From Paracoccaceae bacterium (lineage in GTDB: Bacteria; Pseudomonadota; Alphaproteobacteria; Rhodobacterales; Rhodobacteraceae), in the NCBI GenBank assembly GCA_021647745.1, contig JAKIUB010000008.1, forward strand, positions 1-64,000: 64,000 bases of DNA. Reading direction: 5' to 3'. The notes beneath the pieces are model-generated. The model made no database searches. It was not told the origin of the DNA and worked only from the letters and a program-made list of their open reading frames with translations. The first letter of the stretch is position 1; every line of letters starts with the position of its first letter. The translations under genes were made by a program, and so were the position numbers. Positions 43,353 through 50,819 of the stretch are shown in pieces.

Positions 43353-44178
43353 CGGGGCCGGTAAACTCTCGATCATGGGTGAGCGCGGGAATCTTTCTGC
43401 GCGCTTCTGCTGCCAGATTAAGATCAAGTTGCGCAAATGTCACGCCCTCGGCTTTCCCGCCGTCAGCCAGCACTTCGCCCCAGGGCGAAACCACCAGTGA
43501 GTGGCCATAGGTGATGCGGTTTTTGGTGTGTTGGCCCACCTGCGCCGGTGCAAGAATAAAACAGCCGGTTTCAATTGCGCGGGCTTTCAGCAATGTGTGC
43601 CAGTGGGCCTTGCCGGTAGGCACGGTAAAGGCGGCGGGTACGGTGATAATTTCGGCCCCTGCCTTGGCGAGCGCGCGGTGAAGGGCGGCAAAGCGGAGGT
43701 CATAGCAGATGGTCAGGCCGATTTTACCAATATCGGTATCGGCCAGCACCGCGCGGTTGCCGGGCTGAAACTGGGCTGATTCGGTGTAGTTTTCTCCGCT
43801 GCCCAGTGTGACATCAAACATATGGATTTTATCATAATACACCACAACTTTTCCCTTGGGGGAAATCAGGAAAGAGCGGTTGAGAAAGCGGCCATCCGCT
43901 GCGCCGGATTTGAGCGCCAATGAGCCGATCAGCAGCCATATCTGCCGCGCTGCTGCCAGCGCGGACAGGGATTTCAGGGTCTGGTCATCGGTTTGCCGTG
44001 CCAATACCCGCTCCTGATGTTGGCGCGAGCCTGAAATAATATTGCTGACCTCGGGGGTCAGCACAAAATGGGCGCCCCCATCTGCCGCCTGATTGACCAG
44101 CTTCTCAAGGGTAGCGGTATTTTCCGCCGGGTCATCCGTGGCGGTAAACTGCACCAGCGCGACGGATAACTTGCTCAC
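43330..44178 (-). CDS. Nitrilase-superfamily amidase (Nit2/omega-amidase-like)
   Basis: The 282-residue enzyme has the Glu-Lys-Cys triad: Glu43 in LTPEVSN, Lys117 in YYDKIHMF and Cys158 in LTICYDLRF. Sequence around the triad is like Nit1/Nit2 carbon-nitrogen hydrolases, which act on deaminated glutathione or omega-amides. Its position next to a glutaredoxin gene (4-nt overlap with grxC, then comF) is typical of Rhodobacterales and fits glutathione repair. Confidence 0.9.
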   Translation of the reverse strand: MSKLSVALVQFTATDDPAENTATLEKLVNQAADGGAHFVLTPEVSNIISGSRQHQERVLARQTDDQTLKSLSALAAARQIWLLIGSLALKSGAADGRFLNRSFLISPKGKVVVYYDKIHMFDVTLGSGENYTESAQFQPGNRAVLADTDIGKIGLTICYDLRFAALHRALAKAGAEIITVPAAFTVPTGKAHWHTLLKARAIETGCFILAPAQVGQHTKNRITYGHSLVVSPWGEVLADGGKAEGVTFAQLDLNLAAEARRKIPALTHDREFTGPDEHNLKQ

Positions 44179-44432
44179 TGTGCCAGCATCGGGTCTAGCG
44201 CGCCGTCAAAATCCAGCTCGTGCAGCTCGTCGGAGCCGCCGACATGCTGACCGTTGATGAATATCTGCGGCACCGAGGTCAGGCCACCGGCGCGTTTCAT
44301 CATTTCGTCGCGCTTGCCGCGCTCTCGGGCGATGTCGGTTTCTTCGAATTTGGCACCCTTTTTGGTGAGCAACCTTTTTGCAGCGCTGCAATATCCGCAG
44401 AGCGGCGAGGTGTATATTTCGACTTTGGCCAT
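44175..44432 (-). CDS. grxC: Glutaredoxin 3
   Basis: An 85-residue dithiol glutaredoxin with active site CGYC (Cys12-Cys15), TSVPQIFINGQHVGGSDEL with the cis-Pro and GSH-binding residues. ATG 44432 matches the family start; the frame extends upstream to 44480 into comF. It overlaps the nitrilase gene and lies 2 nt after comF, so the three are co-transcribed. Confidence 0.95.
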   Translation of the reverse strand: MAKVEIYTSPLCGYCSAAKRLLTKKGAKFEETDIARERGKRDEMMKRAGGLTSVPQIFINGQHVGGSDELHELDFDGALDPMLAQ

Positions 44433-44434
44433 GA

Positions 44435-45193
44435 TCAATCCTTTATATTCGTCTCGGTGAATATAGAGGTATTTTGCCAAGGTTCAACGCGTGCGAGCAC
44501 AAGTATGCTCACATTCTTTGCGCCGGCGGCGTAGCAGGCACTGGTGCAGGCGCTTAATGTGGCGCCCGTGGTCAGCACATCATCAATCAAAAGCACCCGT
44601 TTTCCGGCGAGGCGGGCAAGGTGGCGCGGGGTGGGGATGATGGCGGATTTCAAGTTGACGATTCGTGCGGCTCTGTCTTTACCTTGCTGGGGCGCGGTGC
44701 GGCGGGTGCGGGTGAGCAGGTCGGGGATGTGGGCAACACCTGATAGCCGCGCTATATGCCGGCCCAGCTCGGCGGACTGGTTGAACTTTCGGCGCAGCAG
44801 GCGCGCGGGGTGCAATGGCACAGGGGCGAGTATATCAGTGGTGGCGAGCAGCGGAGTGCCGGCCCGCTGCATCCATTGGGCCATGGCGGGGGCGAGATCG
44901 AGCCGGTCATGGCGTTTGAGCGCCAAAACCATGGCACGGCCGGTGCCGTCATATTCCAGCACGGCTATGCCGCGCTGCCATGGCGGCGGATGGGCAATGC
45001 AGGTGTCGCAGGGTTCGCCCTCCGCTTCGCCAACCAGCGGGGTGCCGCAGGTGATGCAGGTGGAGCCGTTGATAAAACGGGTGTCGCACCAGCAATCGGC
45101 ACAAAGACCGTGGGGGGCGTCGGTCAGGGTTTCGCACAGCATGCAGCGGGGCGGATAGAGCGTGCGCATCATAGCCTGAAGCGCCCATTGCAT
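44435..45193 (-). CDS. ComF-family phosphoribosyltransferase-like protein
   Basis: The N-terminal part has a Cys-rich double zinc motif (PPRCMLCETL, LCADCWCDTRF, TCITCGTPL, PCDTC). The C-terminal domain has the PRPP-binding loop VLLIDDVLTTGATLSAC. In naturally competent bacteria ComF helps imported single-stranded DNA to be taken up; elsewhere its role is open. 252 residues from ATG 45193. Other in-frame starts up to 45319 exist, but they overlap the divergent methyltransferase gene. Confidence 0.9.
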   Translation of the reverse strand: MQWALQAMMRTLYPPRCMLCETLTDAPHGLCADCWCDTRFINGSTCITCGTPLVGEAEGEPCDTCIAHPPPWQRGIAVLEYDGTGRAMVLALKRHDRLDLAPAMAQWMQRAGTPLLATTDILAPVPLHPARLLRRKFNQSAELGRHIARLSGVAHIPDLLTRTRRTAPQQGKDRAARIVNLKSAIIPTPRHLARLAGKRVLLIDDVLTTGATLSACTSACYAAGAKNVSILVLARVEPWQNTSIFTETNIKD

Positions 45194-45252
45194 CGCGCTC
45201 TTTTGCTCGGGGGAAAAGAGCGCTATATGCGGCTTGGGAAGGATTTTTGAAA

Positions 45253-46083
45253 ATGGTTTCACCACCACCCCTTTTTGACATGGCAACCCGCAAGCGCCGC
45301 AGGGCGCGGGCGCGGGCAATAGGTATTGCCGGATTTTTGCACCGGGAAGCGGCGCTACAGCTTCATGAAAGACTGCAAGACGTTAATAAATCATTTACCA
45401 AGGCGGCATTTGTCGGTTGGCTGCCCGAAATATGGGCGGAAGGGTTTTGCCCCGAGCAAGTTGTGGCTGATGAGGAGACCCTTGCCCTTTCTCCCTCTAC
45501 ATTTGATCTTGTGGTCCATGGGCTGGGTTTGCACAGCAGCAATGATCCTGTGGGGCAGCTGGTGCAGCTTCGCCGTGCGCTCAGGCCAGACGGGCTGATG
45601 CTGGCGGCGCTTTTTGGTGGCCGGACCCTGCACGAATTGCGCATGGCCTTTGCCGGTGCCGAAAGCGAGGTCGAGGGCGGTATATCGCCCCGAGTTGCGC
45701 CGATGGGTGATGTCCGGGATCTGGGCGGGCTGATCCAGCGGGCGGGGCTGGCCATGCCGGTGGCCGATAGCGCAACCCTGACTGTCACCTACCCATCACC
45801 TCTGCATTTGATGCGCGATTTGCGGGCTATGGGCGAGGGCAACATCATGACCCAGCGCCGAAAAACCCCGCTGCGGCGCGACACTCTGAAGCGCGCCGTG
45901 GAGATATATATAGAAGAATACGGGCTGGCGGACGGGCGTATTCCTGCTACGTTCGAGATTATCTTTCTCACGGGCTGGGCGCCCTCGAAGCAGCAACCAA
46001 AGCCGCTCAAGCCCGGCTCGGCCACCGCGCGCCTGGCGGATGCGCTCGGAACGATAGAATATAAAGGACACAGCGATGACTGA
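45253..46083 (+). CDS. SAM-dependent methyltransferase-like protein (NDUFAF5-like)
   Basis: This 276-residue class I methyltransferase-like protein has FDMATRKRRRARA near the N-terminus, then FDLVVHGLGLHSSNDPVGQL and RALRPDGLMLAALFGGRTLH. These match alphaproteobacterial homologues of NDUFAF5, which hydroxylates an Arg during complex I assembly in mitochondria. The usual Gly-rich SAM motif is weak (no clear DxGxGxG), as in that family. AAGGA 9 nt before ATG 45253. It overlaps hemH by 8 nt. Confidence 0.8.
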   Translation: MVSPPPLFDMATRKRRRARARAIGIAGFLHREAALQLHERLQDVNKSFTKAAFVGWLPEIWAEGFCPEQVVADEETLALSPSTFDLVVHGLGLHSSNDPVGQLVQLRRALRPDGLMLAALFGGRTLHELRMAFAGAESEVEGGISPRVAPMGDVRDLGGLIQRAGLAMPVADSATLTVTYPSPLHLMRDLRAMGEGNIMTQRRKTPLRRDTLKRAVEIYIEEYGLADGRIPATFEIIFLTGWAPSKQQPKPLKPGSATARLADALGTIEYKGHSDD

Positions 46084-47116
46084 CCGACTGGAATACGCCC
46101 CGAAAGACCACCCCGCACAAAAGCGCGCAAAAGTAGGGGTGCTGCTGGCCAATCTCGGCACGCCTGATGATACCGGATACTGGTCGATGCGCCGCTATCT
46201 TGGCGAGTTTCTTTCTGACAAACGGGTGGTGGATTATCCGAGCTGGAAGTGGCAACCGCTGTTGCAGCTGATTATCCTGAGCAAACGCCCCTTCAGCTCG
46301 GGGCGCGCCTATGACAGTATCTGGAATAAAGAGGCTGATGAAAGCCCGCTTCTGACCATCACCAAAGCGCAAACCGCCAAGCTCGCCGAGCGGCTAAAGG
46401 CGCGCTATGGCGAAGATGTGGTGGTGGATTTTTGCATGCGCTACGGTAATCCCTCGACTGAAAGTAAAATTATGGCGCTCAAGGAGCAGGGCTGCGAAAA
46501 GATAATATTTTTCCCGCTTTACCCGCAATACGCCGCTCCGACCACCGCCACCGCCAATGACGCTGCCTTTCGCGCGCTGATGAAGATGAACTGGCAGCCT
46601 TATATTCGCACCGTGCCGGCCTATTTCGAGCATCCGGCCTATATCGAGGCGCTGGCGGCCTCGGTGCGCGAGGCCTACGAGGGCGAAAACCCTCCTGAAA
46701 AGCTGGTGGTCTCTTATCACGGGGTGCCGGTGCGCTACCGCGACGAGGGTGACCCCTATTATTGCCAATGCATAAAATCCACCCGGCTGCTGCAAGAGGC
46801 GCTGGGCTGGGAGGCGGATATGATCGACAGTGCGTTCCAGTCTCAATTCGGGCCGGAAGAGTGGGTTGGCCCTGCCACGGTCGAGCATGTGGCCGAGCTG
46901 GCCGGCGACGGCAAGCGCCATATCGCAGTGATCGCACCGGCTTTTGCGGCGGATTGCATCGAAACGCTGGAAGAGATAAACGAGGAGATAGGGGATGCCT
47001 TCAAACAAGCAGGAGGCGAGAAGTTTACTTATATCCCTTGCCTGAACGATCGTGACGACCACATGATGGCGCTGGTGGCTATTATTGAAAATGAAGCAAA
47101 AGGCTGGCTGGAGTAG
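46076..47116 (+). CDS. hemH: Ferrochelatase
   Basis: HemH inserts Fe2+ into protoporphyrin IX, the last step of haem synthesis. The 346-residue protein has the GVLLANLGTPD start, MRYGNPS, FPLYPQYAAPTTA, the metal-site His in VSYHGVPVRY and the second acidic helix (CIETLEEINEE). Supports the demand for haem in respiratory enzymes such as NarI; it is separate from the hemC-hemD block. Coupled to the upstream methyltransferase gene by an 8-nt overlap. Confidence 0.95.
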   Translation: MTDRLEYAPKDHPAQKRAKVGVLLANLGTPDDTGYWSMRRYLGEFLSDKRVVDYPSWKWQPLLQLIILSKRPFSSGRAYDSIWNKEADESPLLTITKAQTAKLAERLKARYGEDVVVDFCMRYGNPSTESKIMALKEQGCEKIIFFPLYPQYAAPTTATANDAAFRALMKMNWQPYIRTVPAYFEHPAYIEALAASVREAYEGENPPEKLVVSYHGVPVRYRDEGDPYYCQCIKSTRLLQEALGWEADMIDSAFQSQFGPEEWVGPATVEHVAELAGDGKRHIAVIAPAFAADCIETLEEINEEIGDAFKQAGGEKFTYIPCLNDRDDHMMALVAIIENEAKGWLE

Positions 47117-47119
47117 AAA

Positions 47120-47398
47120 ATGAAATATATTATTGCAGTGGTAATCATATTGGCGGGCGGTTATTTTTATCCGCAAATCGCCGAAAGCACAGGTGGGCCA
47201 TGTCAGGCGCTGGAGGCCAAGGTTGTTAATGAGATTCGCACTGAGGACAGCAACGTAGGGCTGCTCGCAGGGCTGGTTTCAGGGGTGTCAAATGGTGAGC
47301 TGGGCAAGCAACTGGCCGCGCAAAACTACCCCGACACGCCAACCTCTCTGGCCTGTGTGCGCGGCTATTACAGCCTTGACCCAAAGGATATCGGCTAG
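47120..47398 (+). CDS. Small membrane-anchored or secreted hypothetical protein
   Basis: 92 residues with an N-terminal hydrophobic helix (MKYIIAVVIILAGGYFY) and a short polar domain containing two Cys (GGPCQALEAKVV; SLACVRGYYS) that could form a disulfide. The gene starts 3 nt after hemH, so is probably co-transcribed. I do not recognise the family; no catalytic motif is visible. Confidence 0.65.
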   Translation: MKYIIAVVIILAGGYFYPQIAESTGGPCQALEAKVVNEIRTEDSNVGLLAGLVSGVSNGELGKQLAAQNYPDTPTSLACVRGYYSLDPKDIG

Positions 47399-47676
47399 AC
47401 GAGGCCGGTATTTGCCAGCGCTATCTGTAGGGCACCCGTATTCACCATCCTTTTAGCGGCATAAACCGGTGGCACGAACCGTGGAAAAGGAAAAGGCACC
47501 AGTGGCTCCCGCGTAAGCAATAGCGGCGCTGTCAGTTTCGGTCCGTTATTGTGTTTAACCCCCGACCTGACATTTACCTGACCAAGCCTGTAAGGAAACT
47601 GTAGTGCGCCCTGCGCTAAACCTAGGTAGCAGGGAGCAATGATTCGCTTGCTCCGGTTATGTAAAGGAAAATTCTT

Positions 47677-48060
47677 ATGACTAAAGACACCAAAAACGAG
47701 CCGCTTTCCCGTCGTAAAATGCTGGGCCGCATCGGTATGATCGCCGCTGCAAGCTATACTATTCCGGCTTTCACAACCCTTTCGGCAGCACAGGCCGGCA
47801 GTAATTCGAGCAGCAACAGCGGCTCAAGCAACAGCGGCCCGAGCAACAGTGGCCCAAGCAACAGCGGCCCGAGCAACAGCGGCCCGAGCAACAGCGGCCC
47901 GAGCAACAGTGGCCCGAGCAACAGCGGCCCAAGCGGTGCTGAAGGTGGCCCGGTAACAGACACAGATACGGCCCCGACCCGGGCGGATCTTTGCGGCACA
48001 GAAAACCTCGATGATCCGAACTATCTGCAATGCTTGCTCGACAATGGCTTTGTAGAATAG
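47677..48060 (+). CDS. Tat-like secreted SNSGP-repeat protein, candidate substrate of the HprK-PqqD protein
   Basis: A 127-residue protein in three parts. Residues 1-40 form a twin-Arg leader (SRRKMLGRIG, then a hydrophobic stretch and AAQA for cleavage). Residues 42-88 are low complexity, with one SNSGS and seven SNSGP repeats (46-85). The last 40 residues are acidic with two Cys (ADLCGTENLD; YLQCLLDNGF). The leader matches the N-terminus of the PepSY protein at 49495 without gaps: RRxxLxR-x8-YxxPxxxxLSAAxAG. A GTAAAGGAAAA ribosome site precedes ATG 47677. Possible roles: a modified or phosphorylated peptide, or a secreted structural/adhesive protein. No known family is recognised. Confidence 0.75.
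   Translation: MTKDTKNEPLSRRKMLGRIGMIAAASYTIPAFTTLSAAQAGSNSSSNSGSSNSGPSNSGPSNSGPSNSGPSNSGPSNSGPSNSGPSGAEGGPVTDTDTAPTRADLCGTENLDDPNYLQCLLDNGFVE
47812..47931 (+). repeat. Eight 15-bp tandem repeats encoding SNSG(S/P)
   Basis: Eight in-frame units of agcaacagcggcccg type follow each other with only third-position changes (agt/agc, cca/ccg). The high DNA identity points to recent expansion by slippage or recombination, so copy number may differ between strains. Confidence 0.9.
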
Positions 48061-48081
48061 CCTTAGGGTAATTGGATACTT

Positions 48082-48122
48082 CCACCGGTGATATCAGGCA
48101 TTAACCCCTGATCCACCGGTGG
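48082..48122 (+). terminator. Strong hairpin between the repeat protein and the HprK-PqqD gene
   Basis: CCACCGGTG-a-TATCAGG pairs with CCTGATCCACCGGTGG around an 8-nt loop, with about 15 bp paired and a small bulge, followed by gattttca. It starts 22 nt after the repeat-protein stop. It could terminate most transcripts or stabilise the upstream mRNA, leaving less of the downstream kinase. Confidence 0.65.
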
Positions 48123-48226
48123 GATTTTCAAGGCGGCAAAAAGAGCAGTCGCCGAAACAGACAAGAATAATCACTACATTTTATTTTTTTATATGGTACC
48201 AAAGTGTAGGAAACAGGAAACTTCAG

Positions 48227-49498
48227 ATGAATCATACTTGGCAGTATATTTATTTCGAAGGCTTGGATGCCGGGGTCGCCGTCAAGGTAGATGCCGGTTT
48301 TTATGATTCTCTTCCCGCAATTTTTGCCCATTGGCCTTACCGGATTATGGCCGCAGAGCAGGGCGAGGTTTTTGCCCGTGTCGAGTTACTGGAGGGGCGC
48401 TATGTGCTTTCCTCCCCCTATATTAAGAAGGCCGAACCTTACCGCGAACCGGTGAACGCCATATGCGCTATCGTCGCGGAAATGGCGTGGGCGCAGTTGC
48501 GCGAGAAGCCTTCTCTTTTGTGCCTGCACGGGGCGGCTGCCGAGTTTTCGGGGCGGCTGGTGGTTTTTCCGGCTACGCGCCGCGCTGGTAAAAGCACGCT
48601 GTCGGTGGCTATGCTTGCGGCGGGTATCAAGCTCTACACCGATGATTTTTTGCCGGTTTCTATCACAAAAAACGGCATGATCAGCGGGGTGTCTAGCGGG
48701 GTGTCGCCGCGCTTGCGCCTGCCAGTTCCCGCACAGATCGGCGACAGGGCAAAAAACTATTTGCAACAGCGCGAAACCCTGTCCAACAAGCAATATACCT
48801 ATGTCGCCCCGCTTGATACCGAAAGCGCCCGTTTTGGCGAGGCGGCCCCTCTTGGCGGTGTGGTTTTTCTTGAACGGCAGGACGGGGCAACTGCAAGCCT
48901 GGTGCCGATCAACAAGGCCGAGGCGCTCAAAACCCTGATTCGACAAAACTTCTCCAGAGCGCTAAATGCTGGCGATATATTGGCTATGCTCGGGTTTCTT
49001 GCCGAAAACCTGCCCGCTTATGCGCTGCGCTATGATAAGGCGGAGCCAGCGATTGCTTTGCTGAAGCAGCAATTTTCCACATGGGGCGAGGCCCCAAAAC
49101 CCTACCACCCGAAAAGCCCCCCCGCCAGTGTGCTGGATGATGGACCGCAGCCCTATACCACCTATGATGATATCTCCGTCGGGCAGTTTCGGCAGGCAAA
49201 GGGGGTTAAGGTTGTTTCCACAGATGGTCAGCGGTTTTTGACCGGCCGTAACGGGCAAAGTATCCATTATCTCAATGAGGGCGCGGCCATGATCTGGCAG
49301 ATCTTGAGCGAACCGGCCAGCGCGGCCGAGGCGGTGGATATTTTGCTGGCGGCCTTTCCCGAACAGCCTCGCGTGCAGATAGAAAAAGATGTAAACCGCA
49401 GCTTTCTGGACTTTGCCGGTAATGGTTTGCTGTTCCGGCTGGAAGGCCCGCCTCTGCCGGCAGTGATGCCGCAGGAAAGCATGGCGGGCAAAACATGA
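48227..49498 (+). CDS. HPr-kinase-like P-loop domain fused to a PqqD-like domain
   Basis: Residues about 85-290 resemble HPr kinase-type (HprK) ATPase domains: LCLHGAAAEFSG with His101, a P-loop ATRRAGKST (116-124), and Asp139-Asp140 in YTDDFLPVS. Residues about 320-405 match PqqD: IHYLNEGAAMIWQIL, AAEAVDILLAAFP and EKDVNRSFLDFAGNGLL. PqqD-type domains bind leader peptides of ribosomal peptides (RRE fold), and HprK-like kinases occur in lasso and other peptide clusters. No phosphocarrier HPr gene is near, so the substrate is probably a peptide or protein. Start 48227 has AGGAAA 8 nt upstream; the longer frame from 48119 runs through the hairpin. Overlaps the next gene by 4 nt. Confidence 0.78.
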   Translation: MNHTWQYIYFEGLDAGVAVKVDAGFYDSLPAIFAHWPYRIMAAEQGEVFARVELLEGRYVLSSPYIKKAEPYREPVNAICAIVAEMAWAQLREKPSLLCLHGAAAEFSGRLVVFPATRRAGKSTLSVAMLAAGIKLYTDDFLPVSITKNGMISGVSSGVSPRLRLPVPAQIGDRAKNYLQQRETLSNKQYTYVAPLDTESARFGEAAPLGGVVFLERQDGATASLVPINKAEALKTLIRQNFSRALNAGDILAMLGFLAENLPAYALRYDKAEPAIALLKQQFSTWGEAPKPYHPKSPPASVLDDGPQPYTTYDDISVGQFRQAKGVKVVSTDGQRFLTGRNGQSIHYLNEGAAMIWQILSEPASAAEAVDILLAAFPEQPRVQIEKDVNRSFLDFAGNGLLFRLEGPPLPAVMPQESMAGKT

Positions 49499-50145
49499 GA
49501 AAGCTATTTTCTTCATTGCCAAAAGGCGCTCTGCCAGCATCGGAAGGTCCGGCACGCCCTGACCGGCGGGCAGCGCTGCGTCGGTTGGCCGGCGCGATGG
49601 TTGTGGCTTATGTGGTGCCGGAAATGGTTGTTTTGAGTGCGGCGCGCGCCGGGCAGAGCGGCTCTGGCGGCAGCAATTCTCTTCCCAGCACGACTTCAGG
49701 CCCGTCCTTTTCCTCCGCCTCCTTTTCTGGCGCCTCTTTGGTCTCGGGCCCGGGGGCTTCGGTTTCCGTACCTTCGGCTTCGGCACCTTCGGCGTCAGGC
49801 TCTGAAACCCCTTCCGCTAGCGCCCCTGAAAGGACCGGCAATACCGATCGCTCCCCCGGTGACAGCTGTAATATATCCGGCCCTTCCGGTGCGAGCGGCC
49901 CGTCTTTTTCCCGCTCGGACATATCCCGGGCGCAGGAGGCGATCTCGGCTGGCTATGCTCGCCCGCTCGAGCAGATTTGGAATAATTTCAAGAGCCAGTA
50001 TAATGGCAGAATCATCGGAGTGAAATTCACCGGACGCCGCCGCAGCCCACAATACAGGTTTCGGGCGATCTCCCGGACGGGTCGGCTCGAAACGGTGACA
50101 ATTTCGGCGCAAACCGGCGATATATTGAGGATTGTGGGCTGTTAA
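49495..50145 (+). CDS. Tat-like secreted Ser-rich protein with a C-terminal PepSY-like domain
   Basis: The 216-residue protein has a leader (residues 24-52: DRRAALRRLAGAM, VPEMVVLSAARAG) that aligns without gaps to that of the SNSGP-repeat protein. A Ser/Gly/Pro/Ala-rich stretch follows (54-140), then a compact domain (142-216: EAISAGYARPLEQIWNNF, GVKFTGRRRSPQYRFRAI, TISAQTGDIL) like PepSY. PepSY domains often stand directly upstream of PhoQ-like two-component systems, as here. A Cys at the very C-terminus (RIVGC) and one at SCNIS could pair. The tail has the stop-start taatg overlap with the response regulator gene. Confidence 0.75.
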   Translation: MRKLFSSLPKGALPASEGPARPDRRAALRRLAGAMVVAYVVPEMVVLSAARAGQSGSGGSNSLPSTTSGPSFSSASFSGASLVSGPGASVSVPSASAPSASGSETPSASAPERTGNTDRSPGDSCNISGPSGASGPSFSRSDISRAQEAISAGYARPLEQIWNNFKSQYNGRIIGVKFTGRRRSPQYRFRAISRTGRLETVTISAQTGDILRIVGC

Positions 50146-50819
50146 TGCGGATACTGGTGGTGGAAGACGAGGTTTTGATTGCGGAGTCGATCAAAATCGC
50201 GCTGGAGGAATCCGGCTTTGTGCCCGAGGTGGTTTCGGACGGGGATACCGCGTGGTTTCAGGGAGGCACGGAATCCTACGCTGCGGCGGTGCTGGATATC
50301 GGCCTGCCCAAGCTCGACGGGCTGAGCGTGCTGCGCAACTGGCGCAAGGAAAAGGTCGATATGCCGGTGATATTACTCACTGCCAAGGGCAGCTGGTCCG
50401 AGCGGGTAGACGGGATAGACGCGGGGGCGGACGACTATTTGGTCAAACCTTTTCATATGGAAGAGCTGATCGCGCGGTTACGTGCCTTGTTGCGCCGCCA
50501 AGGGGCTAGCCGCACCCCGCAGTTTGAGGCCAGAGGGCTGATACTGGATACCCGCCAAATGAAGGTCAGCGTGAATGGCACCCCGATCAAAGTCACGCCG
50601 CTAGAGTTTCGGCTGCTGAATTTTTTGTTACATAATCAAGGGCGTGTTGTCTCTCAAGAGGAGCTGGCGACCAATATCTATTATCAGGATCAAGAGCCGG
50701 ACAGCAACGCGATCGAGGTACTGGTCGGGCGATTGCGGCGTAAGCTCAAGGTTGACATTATCGAAACCCGCCGTGGTTTTGGCTATCTGATAGATACTGT
50801 CTCCGGCGGGCAAACATGA
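50145..50819 (+). CDS. OmpR/PhoP-family response regulator
   Basis: The 224-residue protein has a receiver domain (MRILVVEDEVLIAESI; phospho-acceptor Asp in VLDIGLPKLDGLSV; Thr/Lys in LLTAKG and DDYLVKPFH) and a C-terminal winged helix (TPLEFRLLNFLL; SNAIEVLVGRLRRKL). It should bind DNA directly. The gene overlaps the PepSY gene by 1 nt and the kinase gene by 4 nt, so the four genes from the HprK-PqqD gene to the kinase appear to form one transcription unit. Confidence 0.94.
   Translation: MRILVVEDEVLIAESIKIALEESGFVPEVVSDGDTAWFQGGTESYAAAVLDIGLPKLDGLSVLRNWRKEKVDMPVILLTAKGSWSERVDGIDAGADDYLVKPFHMEELIARLRALLRRQGASRTPQFEARGLILDTRQMKVSVNGTPIKVTPLEFRLLNFLLHNQGRVVSQEELATNIYYQDQEPDSNAIEVLVGRLRRKLKVDIIETRRGFGYLIDTVSGGQT

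Noticed and set aside
47812..47931. Regular 15-bp repeats as a CRISPR-like array
   Set aside because: Units are contiguous, without spacers, and in frame in a protein gene.
48119..48226. N-terminal extension of the HprK-PqqD protein
   Set aside because: It starts within the 3' arm of the hairpin and lacks a ribosome site; AGGAAA stands before ATG 48227.
49608..49922. Minus-strand frame rich in Glu/Gly/Pro inside the PepSY gene
   Set aside because: It is the mirror of a Ser/Pro/Ala-rich coding segment; such complement frames arise without selection.
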